Below are positions 48,086-60,360 of a stretch of 64,000 nt of DNA, piece by piece. This DNA comes from Istiophorus platypterus (Eukaryota > Chordata > Actinopteri > Istiophoriformes > Istiophoridae): NCBI GenBank assembly GCA_016859345.1, contig CM029118.1, positions 29,383,501 through 29,447,500 on the forward strand, given 5' to 3'. The position numbers were made by a program, and so were the translations under genes. Positions within the stretch are counted from its first letter, which is position 1, and each line of letters starts with the position of its first letter. The notes under the pieces were generated by a model. The model was not told where the DNA came from and ran no database searches. It saw only the letters and a program-made list of their open reading frames with translations.

Positions 48086-49500
48086 CTGTAAACAAAGCAC
48101 ACACCAGGAAATTCAAAGTCACCTGCATTTGAAGCTTGACAAGTTTGTAACACTGGCAACAAAAGAGAAATACCCATTATAATGTTGCCCCCCCCACACA
48201 CACACACACACCCACACACACAGAGCTTTATTTTTCCTCAGGACTTCCTTTGACAACATGATATTATTAACACATCCATGAACAATATATACAGTACATG
48301 AACTGTAAATGCTTGTGTATATCAATCTTTGCTTTTTTTCCTAATACCATATGAAGACCAGGGAAGCATACTATGACACATACTAAGATGCACAAAGTTT
48401 ATCATTTAGGATTTAAAATATGTAAAAACGGCAAGGGTTTTTCTTCTAGGTAGAAGACTGAGTGGTGCCTATGCAGCACATCAGAGGATGTTATCTGATC
48501 CAGTCTTGAAGCCCCACCGCATAACACCAGGAAAATAATCAATCTGACAGAAAATATATGAAGTGAAAGACTTCCACTCTCCTTTAAAGCAGTATGTAGC
48601 TCGGTGAGTGGCATTTGAGCTGAAGCCTCACAAAAACGGACAGCAACTGGCAACCTTTGAGCTATGATTTATGAAATTACACAGAATATATTTCCTAAAT
48701 CCAGCAAAAAGTGATTTTGTTCAGCTGAGGTGGAAAAACTGAAAAGGTTCAATAGTTTTGTTCTCTGTTGAAGTAGCTACTTTATTATTTCTACGCAACT
48801 GACAAAACTGCTCCTGATTTACATTTCATTTTTTGTGACATTTTAAATGTTTGCTTAAATCTGCTGAAGTTTGCTTATATGGTAATCTGTGAAATCTTGG
48901 TTTTGTATACTTACTTTGGATCCTAGGTGCTAAATGATTAGTGCCATGTTGTTTCTGCACTCCCAAATATCACCTGTCAGTTACAGAGTGAACAGTGCTG
49001 TCATTTTTTGGGGGGTTTCTGTAGGTGGCGCTCTTCTCAGTGATTCATTAATATGGAAATACTGCATACTATTATCTAAAATTTTGACTGGCAAGGACGT
49101 ATGGATCAAAAAAATGCTCCTGGATATTCTGGACGTGGAGAGGCATCCACGTATGGTGAGGCTGGCTCAGTCCTACAATAGGGGGGCAGAGGGGGAACAC
49201 AGATGTGGAGGGTCTGCAGGAGGGCCACCCAGATCTACCCACCACTACTGTTTCAATAGAGCATCAAGAGTAAGACTCACACTCACATACAGGGAACACA
49301 CACACACTCACACACAAAGCCACAATGTTGCCTTAAGTCACAATCTAAATTGGCTCCCAAGGGCATACCAACTACCTTGTTCACCAAAGGCATTGTGTAT
49401 GTTTTTGAGTGCTTAGCATATGCTGCTGTAACCTGAGATCTCTCACTCTCTCTCTCTCCTTCTCACATTCACAAGTAGGCAAACACAATGTTGCTAGAAC
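48086..49500. other. Non-coding stretch
   Basis: Short CA run at about 48192-48222. The 160-codon frame at 48934-49416 has no recognisable domain and runs into CA/TC-rich sequence. Confidence 0.38.
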
Positions 49501-49524
49501 TTGCTGTGTTTTCTCCCATTGTGT

Positions 49525-49640
49525 TTTTCTCATCAAGTCCTTAATTAAATTCAAAATAGTTCACATCTACCTATTAAACCATGTTGCACCAACCGCCCAC
49601 CAGACAAACCCTGACATAGACAGAAATACAGGCGCAGCGC
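49525..49640 (+). mobile_element. Possible L1-type LINE fragment
   Basis: The frame reads SLIKFKIVH, then NPDIDRN and GAAQ. Fish L1-like elements have a K-FKI-VH ... P-DIDRNC ... pattern after the RT domain. Only about 40 codons are visible and the cysteines are absent, so the assignment is weak. Confidence 0.3.
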
Positions 49641-50390
49641 AGGTTTTCATTTATAAGGAAAGAAGTGGTAGGAAGAGAGGAGAGACTACAAGGAACTCCA
49701 CTCAGATTACAAGCAATGAGGAATGTCATGTCCCCCTTACATACTGCCATATGATACTGTAATGCCTAAGTATTAAAGGTAAACACATTTCTTTTCTCTG
49801 TCCTATTTACCTTACGTGAACATAATTATAAAATGTGATGAGGTGTCCATCAGTCAGCTGAAAAACTCAAAATCTGTCAGCCGGATTTGCTAGATTTGCC
49901 TTCAAAATTTAAAAATTATTTCTAAATGGTATTTTATTGTTATTTTAATGAACAGAATGAAATGTGGAATCATAAAAATAGCTTGCAAACTATATTCAAG
50001 GGAAGATATAGATCAGTTATTGTTCTAAATAAGTGAAATACCACAGCAAAAGCTACTGACACTTGATTAAATCTGCTACATCTATGATTAGATATCAAAG
50101 CACACTGCAGAGCAATGAAAGTAGCCAACATTTTACGACAGTCTAACCTTTCCGGTGTTTACCTTATTAAGGAGTGTGTACCTTTACGGGTAGTGCAATA
50201 CACAAAGGGTGGGGGACAATGTGTATAAAGTCGGTAGTGTTTAAGCGGGCGAACGGTAAAGTAATAGGCAAGAGCAGTGAAGTGTTGATTCTACATAAAA
50301 TGCTGGGTAAAAATTGCACCTCAGTGCACACACACGCGCACATTACAAGCAAACACACGTATATGCACATAAACACACATACACATTCCC
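49641..50390. other. Non-coding stretch
   Basis: No gene; a CA-rich patch lies at about 50325-50385. Confidence 0.38.
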
Positions 50391-50399
50391 TCCCCCTCC

Positions 50400-50650
50400 T
50401 CAATATACTCCCACAGCACGGCCGGCTGCCTGGCAGCCGAAGTTAACATTTTCAGAGAAAATATTCCTTGCCTCCAATAGTCCAATGTAATTCATTTTCC
50501 ATCTCTGTTCATTAATCATTGTTAAAATTAGTGATCCATTTCTTCCACTCTGCCATCTGCACTCAGCTTCCTAACAAACATGACACCTCAGCGCATAATA
50601 AAAGCTGACAGCTACGAGGAGGCCTTTCCAAATAGCTTTCTGCATATGTG
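50400..50650. promoter_or_regulatory. Candidate conserved non-coding element
   Basis: Starts with a short near-palindrome GGCTGCCTGGCAGCC (50422-50436). Then GTAATTCATTTTCC, TTCATTAATCATTG, and AAAGCTGACAGCTACG (about 50600-50616; TGACAGCT is a MEIS/PKNOX-type word). Non-repetitive and non-coding. Confidence 0.4.
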
Positions 50651-51460
50651 CACCTCTACAACTTGATGCTGTTGTCAGACAAAAGTAGGTTATTTAGACC
50701 ACTGGCTGGAGAGAACTGCATTAAAGTACACACACATGTGCAATCTCAAATATATATGGTAACACTGTATACAGTATTTACATCCATGTGTATTCATACA
50801 CTCATGTGTCTCAAGACTGCACAGTTGCAGTACATGTCAAAGAGGCAGAAAAATAACAAAGCACAACTCATGGTCACATGCACACACTTTCAAGCACCAA
50901 CACATACACAAAACAACAGATGGGCCTAATCTTGAATGGAATGTGCTAAAATCCTGATAAGGGGTAAAGTGGGGAAAATGAGAAAAAGAGAAAGTTACAA
51001 ATTATGAGCAATCATGTAACCCAAGAGAGCAAAAAAAGAGAGGAGTAGAGAGTCCTTAAAAGTTTAAATATTCTCTTTAGTCCTACTAAGCCTTTGCTTT
51101 AACTTCAACTGGAAGAGTGATGTACTTTTCCATTTTCATTTGCTTTCAGCAGCTGTGGCATTTGTGTGTATTTGTTGTGATACTGAAAATCAACTTGGCT
51201 ACACCCTGATCTTAACAGCTAAGAGCAAATTTGGTTAAGAGGCAAGATAGTGTCGCATAGATGAGACAAGGAGAGAGTGAGTCTCTAGGCCAGAGGACGC
51301 CTCTCTCAGGTCAACCCAGCCTCATAAACATCCCCCTAATTCACATAAAAATACCTTGATAGATAGCTATCGACTCCCCAGAATACAACAATGCATTAGG
51401 GCCATTGTAGGTTAAAAGAAATAATCAGATAGGGTAATAGTCTGAGAAAAAAACTCAGCA
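50651..51460. other. Non-coding stretch
   Basis: No gene. A mixed-composition patch at about 51300-51420 could be regulatory. Confidence 0.38.
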
Positions 51461-51640
51461 TTTTTGAGATTAAAGTAATAAATTCACAAGAAAAAAAGTC
51501 AGATTTTCTCTGAGATTAAAGTGGTATTTTTATGAGGAAAAAACTCAAATATTCTATGAGATTATAACGTCATAAATTCGCGAGAAAAAACTCAGAAACC
51601 ATCTAAAATTAAAGTCACAAATTTACAGGAAAATTGCTTT
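51440..51640. repeat. Degenerate minisatellite, about 46-bp unit
   Basis: The word GAGATTAAAGT recurs in degrading form at 51466, 51512, 51558 (GAGATTATAACGT) and 51606 (AAATTAAAGT), with AAAAA(A)CTCA(G/A) between. About four diverged units; similar 'gagaaaaaagtcaga' units are, from memory, common in teleosts. Confidence 0.8.
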
Positions 51641-52240
51641 TTTGTCAAGTAACTACTTCACTTTGCAAGGCTGGATCAACCTCATCATAACACAAACACC
51701 ACTGCTTGCTGTGTAGTATGCCTGCACTGGTGACATACTCAAATAATACTTTGCAGTCAGACTCAGCAATCAAAAGGAATACTCGTGATTTTAGCCAAGA
51801 ATCACCGTATTACTATAAGCATCCAGACTTTGAAGAGACATTTCCACTATGGACATTACTTTTAAAGGTTGTAGAAACTTATCACACAAGAGATATAACC
51901 AGCAATATAATTGCATATGTCAGTCGGGTTGTAGTTCCTGATGCAAAAAAAGCGATAGCCTCATCTAAATCGGCATGTTGTTTCCTTCTGTACAGGCACA
52001 ACTCAGGGCAATGTCTCCTTAAAGTTTGGATGCTTACAATAATATGGTGATTCTGGGTTTTGAGAGTTTTTTGTAAATTTACATCTTTAATAACACCAAA
52101 TACGCCACCATGCCAGGCGCCCCTGCAGACCTTGGTGTTCAGGCTACTGGCCCGAACAGACTTAGATTTAAGTGCTTAACAAATAGCAGCCCCAATCTGG
52201 ATCATCATTTAGGTAATTTTTCCCTACTTTGTGACATGAC
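51641..52240. other. Non-coding stretch
   Basis: A 114-codon frame at 51706-52050 has ordinary composition but no domain that I recognise; I do not call it a gene. Confidence 0.35.
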
Positions 52241-52249
52241 TCATAGGAG

Positions 52250-52680
52250 TATATCCTGAAATAGCGCCCCTATGGTGGCAGGAATACCAGACCCAGGTTA
52301 CAGTAACAGACACATGATTAAGCTTATGGAATGTTCACGGTTTGGTTAGGTTTAGGCACAAAAACAACTTGGTTTGCCTTTGGGAAAGATCATGGTTTGG
52401 GCTACAATAATTACTTCATTTAGGTTAAAGGATGTTCTTCATTGTTGTTACAATAATAAACTCATGATTAAGGTTTTTGAATGGCCATGGTTTTAAAGAT
52501 CCAATGATGGCTATTGGTTTCAAACAGGAAACGAACAGCGGTCTGAACAGTGAACAGCAAGTCACATGTTTCGAAAAACCAATCAGTCCTCCCCAAACTC
52601 CTTCCGACATGGACTTTGTCACTCAATAAAGTCACCTGACTTCCTCCTTTTTTCTGTCAGATAACATAAAACACGACTAT
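52250..52680. mobile_element. Teleost dispersed repeat
   Basis: 'ggtttaggcacaaaaacaac' (52350), 'gggaaagatcatggttt' (52382), 'atgattaaggtttttgaa' (52464) and 'ccaatcagtcctcccc' follow in order. From memory this is a common fish repeat with 'ggttaggcacaaaaac...' and 'gatcatggtt' wording. Non-coding. Confidence 0.58.
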
Positions 52681-52962
52681 TACGTTGCAATAAGCTGCTT
52701 GTACAGATGATCAATGGTGTGATTTTCTTTTTTTTTTTCAATTTTAGGGGAGGGCAGTCTCATCTGATAATTAAAAAAAAATAGGTGAAATCACTTTTTA
52801 CCTAATATTTAAAGTATTCTAGTGTATTGTATACAGACCTGTAATATAATGAAACAGAAAGAAAGAATGTACCTTGATATCAGTGAATTTAGCAATCATT
52901 CAAAAATTCCCAAAGAATACATTTGAATGCCACCAGAGCCTCTTTCTGTCTCTCATGTTTGT

Positions 52963-52998
<36 letters not shown>
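52963..52998. repeat. (CT)n microsatellite
   Basis: Pure CT run of about 36 bp. Confidence 0.95.
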
Positions 52999-53001
<3 letters not shown>

Positions 53002-53189
53002 AACACACATACACACAGCTTCCTCACAGTACCTTCTCCTAGTCCCTTGTTAACACCCCCCACCAAAATTGTCCCTTCTCACATCCACACATATATACAC
53101 ACAATCAGAAATACGCACACACATGCACACATGTACACACACTTAAACCTCAACAATCCTATGCTGCTGTAGTCCTCTGATTCTCTTCT

Positions 53190-53191
<2 letters not shown>

Positions 53192-53259
<68 letters not shown>
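53192..53259. repeat. (CA)n microsatellite
   Basis: Pure CA run, continued in interrupted form to about 53310. Confidence 0.96.
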
Positions 53260-53319
53260 CCACACACACACATACTCACACCACATACACACATCACATG
53301 CACACACACACAATATGTT

Positions 53320-54380
53320 AGAAACACAACTACACACCATCGCTGGCAAGAAAGACAACACAGACACCTTTGTCAGCTCATACATGGGACATCATCCACA
53401 CAACTTGAGCTTGGTATCAGAACTCAACAATATTTTGGTGACGGAAAATGTGTCGAAATGTATCAAACACTGACATCAAATGACTGCTGACATTCATACT
53501 CTTCTCTACTATCTTTTTTTTTTTTTACACTATCTGACTGTTCCGTATTTAAATTAGAATTTTAATTGCATTTTAGACTGTATTTTATTAGGCACAATTC
53601 TTATATATCTGCTTCTATATGGGGAAAAAAGAGTTTAGCTTCTTTTGTATAATAAAAAAAAGCTTTTGTAGAAACTGTAGAATGTTCTGTTCCTCAATGT
53701 AAGATATCCAAAAAAAAGCCTTTTTTTGGTATATAAACTCAGGGATCATTTCCTAGTATCAAAAAATGTCAACCCAGCCCCGGTCATCAATGATCTTGTC
53801 ACTCCCTTTATGAGTTAAAGCTCTGTGATTTTGATTATATATATAATATTGGGTATAATAGTGGCTGAACAAATCAAGAGTCCCCCACTGAATATTTCAG
53901 ATGTGACTGATGAAATTCAGAAAGCACTCAAGAAAATAAATGCAGAGGAAGCTCTTTCTACACAGCTCCTCCACCATCTGCAGACATGACATTAGAAGAC
54001 AGTTTACTGATGTTACAGTACAGGATTTCCGGGTTCACATTTCTCATATTTTGGACTGTAACCTCCTACTAGCGTGTGAGTTGCCCAGTGCAGATTTAAT
54101 ATTCATTTGTTGCACAGAAGGCCACAGAGCAGACAGACCAGAGCTGTGATTGGAGGGCCAGTGCTCAGAGACAGACGGCGAGCAGAAGAGCAGCTAAATC
54201 ATCTTGACATTCACGAAGAAGTAGCCATACAGAAAGCTACTCCTGATGTTAGTTCTCCCATCGACTAATTTGGTTCTACTTAACCCCTAAACACCCTGTG
54301 CACACACACACACACAAACACACATAGAAGTAGATGCAAGGCAAGCGGAGGCTGACAAACACATATGCACATGCACATGA
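53320..54380. other. Non-coding stretch
   Basis: AT-rich with a poly-T at about 53514-53527 and an ATATAT patch near 53837. No gene recognised. Confidence 0.4.
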
Positions 54381-54383
54381 GCA

Positions 54384-54386
<3 letters not shown>

Positions 54387-54424
<38 letters not shown>
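54387..54424. repeat. (CA)n microsatellite
   Basis: Pure CA run, with shorter CA runs just upstream (54301-54325). Confidence 0.95.
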
Positions 54425-54426
<2 letters not shown>

Positions 54427-55260
54427 CAAAGTGACACATTTAATTCCAGGTTCTCACCACATCTGAATTACAGCAGACCGATGAGGGAGAGAGGGCCAGG
54501 CCCCTCCGGACTGATTAGCATCATTTAAGAAAGCCTTCCTTTTCGTCTTCTGCCCGCCTCAGTGACCTCTCTCTATATCCATCTCTGCCACTCACCGGGG
54601 CAACCCATCCACCTCCCAGCGTACAAGATGGGTGGCATCCCCACCAGCACGAGTCAATATGGAGTACACTAATTTACATCAAACACAGGAGAACCACTCA
54701 AGTGCCTGTTCCTCTGGGACTATTTTATTCCTTCAAGTATTTATAGAAGACTGATTGTTAGCTTTAGTTTCATCTTTCTAAAAGAACAGAAAGACATAAC
54801 TAATGCATATACAGTATACATCAGGCACCATATGATGCAGTTTTTCTGCCCATGTAAAGTAAATAAGACAGAGCCTGTTTTATTTGTGCATATTTCTCCC
54901 CTTCTAAATTATATAAGCCTTGCACATGGCTTAAAATTTTGTAAAGCTTTTCTCAAAATCCTACTTATGGTTGCCATTCTGTGCCAAAAAGTTCATCTGG
55001 CCTGTAAATTTAAGCATGGATTACAAATATTCAAATCATGAGCTTACTGTTCAAATAAACATTTCCAACAGGGAGGGGAAAAGTTGCAAGGCATACACTT
55101 TCAGCATAATTCCTCCTCTGGCACCTCCCCTCCCCTCACTCCTATTAAAACAACCGCAAAAAAAAGAAAAAAAAAGCAGGGAAGAGAAAGAGGGGTTAGG
55201 GGATGGAAGGGGGGAAAGAAATGCAAAAACAAAAGACAGAGTTAAAAGTTTGGCTTCTTC
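54425..55260. other. Non-coding stretch
   Basis: A mixed block at about 54470-54560 may be regulatory. A-rich patch at about 55157-55180. No gene. Confidence 0.38.
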
Positions 55261-55269
55261 ATTTACCGT

Positions 55270-55400
55270 GTGGCTGGATAAACACTGTTGATGAAATATG
55301 TAATTAATGTAATTGTAACCACCTATGCAATTACAGTCAGCCGGGTGGGCTCCACTGTGGCCCCGGTACACCCTGCCATAGGACAATAGGGCACCTTATT
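55270..55400. promoter_or_regulatory. Candidate conserved non-coding element
   Basis: TGTAATTAATGTAATTG (55299-55315) and TATGCAATTACAG (about 55324-55336) lie in a balanced, non-repetitive block that ends where a G-rich tract begins. Three TAATT/AATTA cores in about 40 bp. Confidence 0.42.
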
Positions 55401-55410
55401 ACAGTTTTAA

Positions 55411-55468
55411 AAGGGGGAGGAAGGGGGAAGGTGGGTGTGGGTGGGGTGAGGTGGGGAGGGGGGGGGGC
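55411..55468 (+). repeat. G-rich tract with strong G-quadruplex potential
   Basis: Nine or more runs of three to nine-plus G in under 60 bp. The final run is about ten G. It borders a candidate conserved element. Confidence 0.82.
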
Positions 55469-55654
55469 TTAAGCTGGTCAGCTGCTCACCACATGGTAGA
55501 AATAATAAGGACTAAAGTCACAATCATTTCAGCTTTACTTTAGCTTTGCTGATCACTGCACTTTATACTGGACAATACAAACACCTGACAAACTTCTGAG
55601 CCATAATATCAGTAATATACATATTAAAAGACTAAATAAAAAGCACAATTTGCA

Positions 55655-56870
55655 GTGGTAGAGGAAGTATCTCTACCCTTTGCTTAAGTAAAAGTAGCAA
55701 TACCACATTGTAAAAATAATCTATATAAACTCTCCATTTAAAATACTACTAATGTAAAGTTTGTAAGTATTATTTGAAAAAACATATTCAAGTCTAAAAT
55801 TTTTTGGTTAATGTTACTGTTTTTTAGATATTTGGCCTTCACTGTAAAGAATGACAGTTCACTCTCCTCATTTAAGTTAATCTACACAAAGTTTGCAGGT
55901 TTCTCTCTGCCCAACTAAAATCATGCAAGCATGATTTATGACAACACAGTTAGGTTGAAAGCCAGTCCTAGTTGAACAGGCAACTAAGTTGATAGTGGTC
56001 TTTTAGTGACTTAGGAGACATCTTGAAACCAGTAGTTAAACTTGAAAAAAATGGAAATATTAGTATATTCAGAGATTTTAAATTATTCAATACGGAAAGA
56101 AGAGTAGATTTCATTTTGAAAATTTCTGACCAGGTTGTTGAACCTTTTAATTGAAAAACCATATCAGATACAAATTATAATTCAAGCTATTTATATATCT
56201 TCAAAAAATGCCTTTAGGGTATCTTTAAAGTGGCAAAAATTAAAGTACTTGAAGAAAAACAACCACCTCTGTGAATGATATACTGTCATTATACTATTAT
56301 ATTATCATATATCATACTATTAAATTATAATTGCTTATGCACTAAAGTTTAAGTAACCTTTGATTGTTGTAGTTGGTCAAGGAGAAGCAAATTAGAAATA
56401 CTTTATATACTAATATAGAGTATATAATAATCAGTATAAAATGATCATTTTGTAAGGCAAAATCCAAATTTTGCATCTACCGTGTAAAATCATGTTTTTC
56501 CACAATATCGACTTTTCATGAGCCATGAAAAACAGGCCTGTTTTCAGCACTGTGTGAAAGGATTTTTCAAATAATCTACTAGGTATTTAAGTGGTTTATT
56601 CATTTTTAGAAGTATTAGATTTTTTTCAACCCATATGGAACATTCAATCCTTTAGTGTTTCTGATAAAATCAGTATCACCAAAGTTTAATGGGACAGGAA
56701 TGACAAGAGCTATGAGATAAATATTGGAGTAAAATGTAAAATAAAAAACATGTAGATATTTAGTAGTATAAAGTGTCAAAAAAGGGGAAAAAAATACCTC
56801 AAATCTTTATTTAAGTAAAGTACTTACTACTTTTACTACAACTGAAAATGTACTTTGTCACCACCACCAC
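55655..56870. mobile_element. Teleost dispersed repeat, split by unrelated sequence
   Basis: The left end is at 55655-55760 ('gtggtagaggaagtatc', 'tgcttaagtaaaagtagc', 'aataccacattgtaaaaa'). A middle piece lies at about 56230-56480 ('ctttatatactaatataga', 'aaaatgatcattttgtaag'). The right end lies at about 56720-56870 ('atttaagtaaagtacttac', 'tgaaaatgtactttgtcacc'). From memory these pieces follow the order of one common fish repeat built on TTAAGTAAAAGTA and its complement. The inserted parts (about 55760-56220 and 56490-56710) are not part of it. Confidence 0.6.
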
Positions 56871-57049
56871 CCAATGGATTATTATGTTTGTTTTGAGTTC
56901 CTCCAAAGTTTTTACATTTCTATTTTAATAATTGTTTATTCTTAATGCACAGTTTGGCCTCCTGCAAAGACCACCAACTTCAACCACCAAACAGGCTCAG
57001 AATAAAACCAGTCCCATTCCATCTGCTGCAAATTATTGATGAGGAAAAA

Positions 57050-57930
57050 CTTTGCATCAGTATAGACAAAACTTATTGTCACCAGAGTAAAAACAAATCA
57101 AAATTTGGCTTAAGGTGCAGGACGCTACCCAGGCCTGTTCACACTGACAGCCGGTGTTATCCCAGGGATTAAAATAGCCTCTTCCCTGCTACCCGCCCCT
57201 GCCCAGCATTAAAGTCTTCCACATTTGCAAAATTGCAAACAGATGCAACTCAAGTACCTGCAAATAATCTGCCAAGACCAATTTCAAAAGGGAGATTTCA
57301 GAATATGTGGGAGTCATTAGAGGGAGTATTATTTCAGCGATGAGCGCGAGAGGGCCAGCCGTGGATCACCCAACCAGATGGGTTCTGCTGCCTTTTATTC
57401 AGGAAGAAAGAAGCCGACGTGTTCTTCATCTCCACCATTCCCCCAAATGAAGATATATAACGTGTATGAAGCAATTACGGCAGAATATTGGAAGTTTCAG
57501 AAGCAACCAAAGAATGTCAAATTTCCTTTTGAGTTTCTCAAAACAATCTTTTCATCTTCTTCCCAGTGAGGATGCTTTCAGATGGAGGCTGAGGAGTGGA
57601 GGGCTGGGGGGATGTTCGATGTAAACGAGGATACAGACACAGAGATCTGAGGCTTTTATTGTTTTGTATTGAGTGTTAAATATGAAGAGGAATTAAAAGG
57701 TAGACGCCTTAAAAGGAGCCTGTGGTGTATGTAAATGAAATATGTTTCAGAGCCATAATTTGCAACTGCTGCTGTTGTTATTTTTCAGACAGTTATCAGA
57801 AGTTTTTCTGGTCGCCTCAGTACAGCTTTAAAGTGACACACAACAAAGCGTTCACCAATTAAAGACGATTTTAACACCAAGAACTGCAGCAAACTTCATT
57901 AGATTCTCCATCCAGCTGCTGACAAAAAGC
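57050..57930. promoter_or_regulatory. Candidate conserved non-coding element cluster
   Basis: Nearly 900 bp with almost no low-complexity sequence. Notable words: GGGATTAAAATAGCC (about 57164), GAAGCAATTACGGCAG (about 57468), GATGTAAACGAGG (about 57617, FOX-like GTAAAC), GAGGAATTAAAAGG (about 57687), GTAAATGAAATATG (about 57731) and ACCAATTAAAGACG (about 57853). The short frame at 57378-57569 has ordinary codons but no recognised domain. Confidence 0.45.
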
Positions 57931-59580
57931 CATTCAGAATCCATCTTTAAGTGTTGGTGATGAATAATGCATAATCAAAACACACATTTTTTTCACACTA
58001 CATTGACAACATCTACCTGCCCTTATAACAAGTGAAATGTTTATATCAAATGGAATTTGATTAGGTGACTGGTTATTACTGCTAGTGGGGAAGCAGAATA
58101 ACAATCTAAGGCACTTAAAAAAAAAAGATCAAAATCACCAAACCCTTGAAACAATACATATTCAATCAAATTCTTCATAATTGTAACAGTAGGAAGCATT
58201 TTAGGCATTCCACCCACAACAAACAGGCTTTGTTCTCCTGTTATGAGAGGCAGCGAAGGGACACAATCAAGTGCGTGAGAAAGCCAGGAACGTAGGATTT
58301 CAAGCAATTCCCCTCTCTTTCTCTTTCTCTCTTTCTATATACAACACCCCCCCCAGCCTTCCCCTTTCTCTCTTTTTCAGGGTCACCCATATTATTTGCT
58401 TCCTGTCACATTGTAGCTGGCAAAAAGAGAATTTGGTAATTGAGTGGTACAGAACATGTGCCCTCCCTGCTTGCAGATGACAGATGGATTATAAAAACTT
58501 CAAAGGCGAGCATTTGGAGCACCAAGGGAGAGATGCTAGGTATTTGAACTATCATTCTTTACCCAGGAGACAATGACTGCCTGACATGGTGCATACATCA
58601 AGGAATAGTGCAACAGCACAGACATAATCCAACACACACATGCACTTGCACCCCTCCTTTTACTCCTTTTCCATCGCTCTTCCTCGTTTTCCTCCCTCCC
58701 TGTGCTATATATTTAACATCCAGTTCTGAGCAACTTTGTGCCAAGCTCAGGAACATAACAAGTCAGGGGTAACACAGAGAGGCTGGAAGAGTGAGAGGAG
58801 GCAGCAGGGGCAGGGGATGGAATTTTATCTTTGCATTTTTCTTTTCATGACTTGTCACCTCTGTGGGCCTTTACCTCCTTCAGGTTTCAAACTATGGTGC
58901 CTCTTTTCTCCTGCTCAGTAAAATAGTCAGAACTTATCTTTATTGGTGGCTTTATGTGTTTAAAAAAACACAAAACAACCAGATTAGTAGGCCTTGAGGA
59001 AAACTGTAAGCACTACTGTAAGTGAAGGGGAGAATAGTGGGTAGCGACGCCTATAATCATCTTATAAGCATGATTTATGAAAAGGGCCATCTGCTTTGCC
59101 TTACTTAAGCACAGAGGCAACCTTTAATAATATAGGGACATGAGGAAAGGAGGGAAAAGTGGGGGAGAAGTAGAAACTCTGGGGGTTAGGGGTGGGTTTT
59201 TCTGTGTGTTTGTGTGTGTGTGTGTGGGGGGGGGACCCTATCTCCCCTCCCACTTCTCTTCTTCTTCCTGTCTACTCTCCTCCTCAGCATCCAGCCATTA
59301 GTTCAGATGGCAGCTAATCACTGTTGACCTCCCCTGCCACAGCATTTAACCCTGGCCCCTCCCATTGACCCTGAAGGAATTAGCAGCCTCACTGTAACAC
59401 ACTCACACACACGCACACAAACACATGCATACAACTGACAAACAGACATAGAAAAAAGTCCCCCTAACCACAGTCTCTACACTTATTCACACAAGGAGTT
59501 TGCTACCTCTATATATGATTCCTGGAGTACATCCACAGAAAATAATTCCAGTGTATGATTCTAACAGAACTCAGAAATGC
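57931..59580. other. Non-coding stretch
   Basis: Pyrimidine-rich patch at about 58307-58378, a G8-9 run near 59226-59234, short CA runs at 59401-59425. A mixed block at about 58380-58530 may be regulatory. No gene. Confidence 0.4.
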
Positions 59581-59589
59581 TTAGGATCC

Positions 59590-60000
59590 TTCATAACTGT
59601 TTGTTTGTTTGGTCTATAAAATGTACAAAATCACAAAAAAAAAAAAAAAAAAGAAATCAGAAGTTTTATCTGACATATTCAACTGCTTGTTTGCACAGCC
59701 AATAGTCCAGCACTCAAGGGTATTCAGTTAGGTATCAAGAAACACCCAGAAAACAAGCACATATATACATTTAACATGTGAGTTTTTGTTATTTATGGGC
59801 CAAAGATGGTCTTAAAACTGCCTGATTTTTCTGACAAACAGTCCCTAACCCAAAGACATTCAATGTACAATGACTTAGAACCAAGAAAGCAATAAATGCT
59901 CACATTTTAAAAGCTAAACTCAACAGTCATTGGGCATTTTTAGTTGACAAATGCTTTAATTATTGCAGTAATAATAAAATAAAAATTATTGCAGCCTAGT
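59590..60000. mobile_element. Teleost dispersed repeat, interrupted copy
   Basis: 'tgtttggtctataaaatgt' (59606-59624) and, after an unrelated stretch, 'ccctaacccaaagacattc' (59844), 'aagcaataaatgctcac' and 'attgcagcc' (59988). Same family as 15493-15860 by the wording I recall. A poly-A of about 19 bases sits in the left part (59635-59652). Confidence 0.6.
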
Positions 60001-60169
60001 TTTTTAGTATTAAGAAAAGTTTGGGCCATTATTCATAGGGAAATGAGCCTGTTGAATTTCACTTTTAAATTCCTATACAACCCAACATTTCCTCTGGAAA
60101 AATGACAAGGCAGGGCTAAGCTGGCAAACCTGCTAAATGATATCATGACACATTTCACACATGAAGAAC

Positions 60170-60360
60170 AAGAACGTCTCAGAGCGATGCAGCTCTGACT
60201 TGATTGGCATTCATGCCTGAGCTGCTGCCCTTTGGCCTCCCTGTGACCTGGAAATGGCATCGAGGGCAACCTTAAAGGGTGATGGCGGCAGCCTTGGGAG
60301 GGGGAGATGGGTGAGGGGGGTGGTATCATAATGAGGCCATATGGCATATGCTATTGTGCT
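60170..60360. promoter_or_regulatory. Candidate conserved non-coding element
   Basis: Non-repetitive with TGACTTGATTGGCATTC (about 60196-60212, NFI/homeodomain-like), and GATGGCGGCAGCC (about 60281, YY1-like), ending in a G-rich patch (60297-60323). Role inferred. Confidence 0.35.

Noticed and set aside
48934..49416. 160-codon frame
   Set aside because: Ends in translated CA-rich sequence and shows no recognised domain.
51706..52050. 114-codon frame with ordinary residue composition
   Set aside because: No recognised domain and no splice signals that would join it to anything; left as non-coding.
52262..52279. CTCF-like AGCGCCCCTATGGTGGC
   Set aside because: Resembles the CTCF core but has a spacing change in the middle and lies at the edge of a dispersed repeat.
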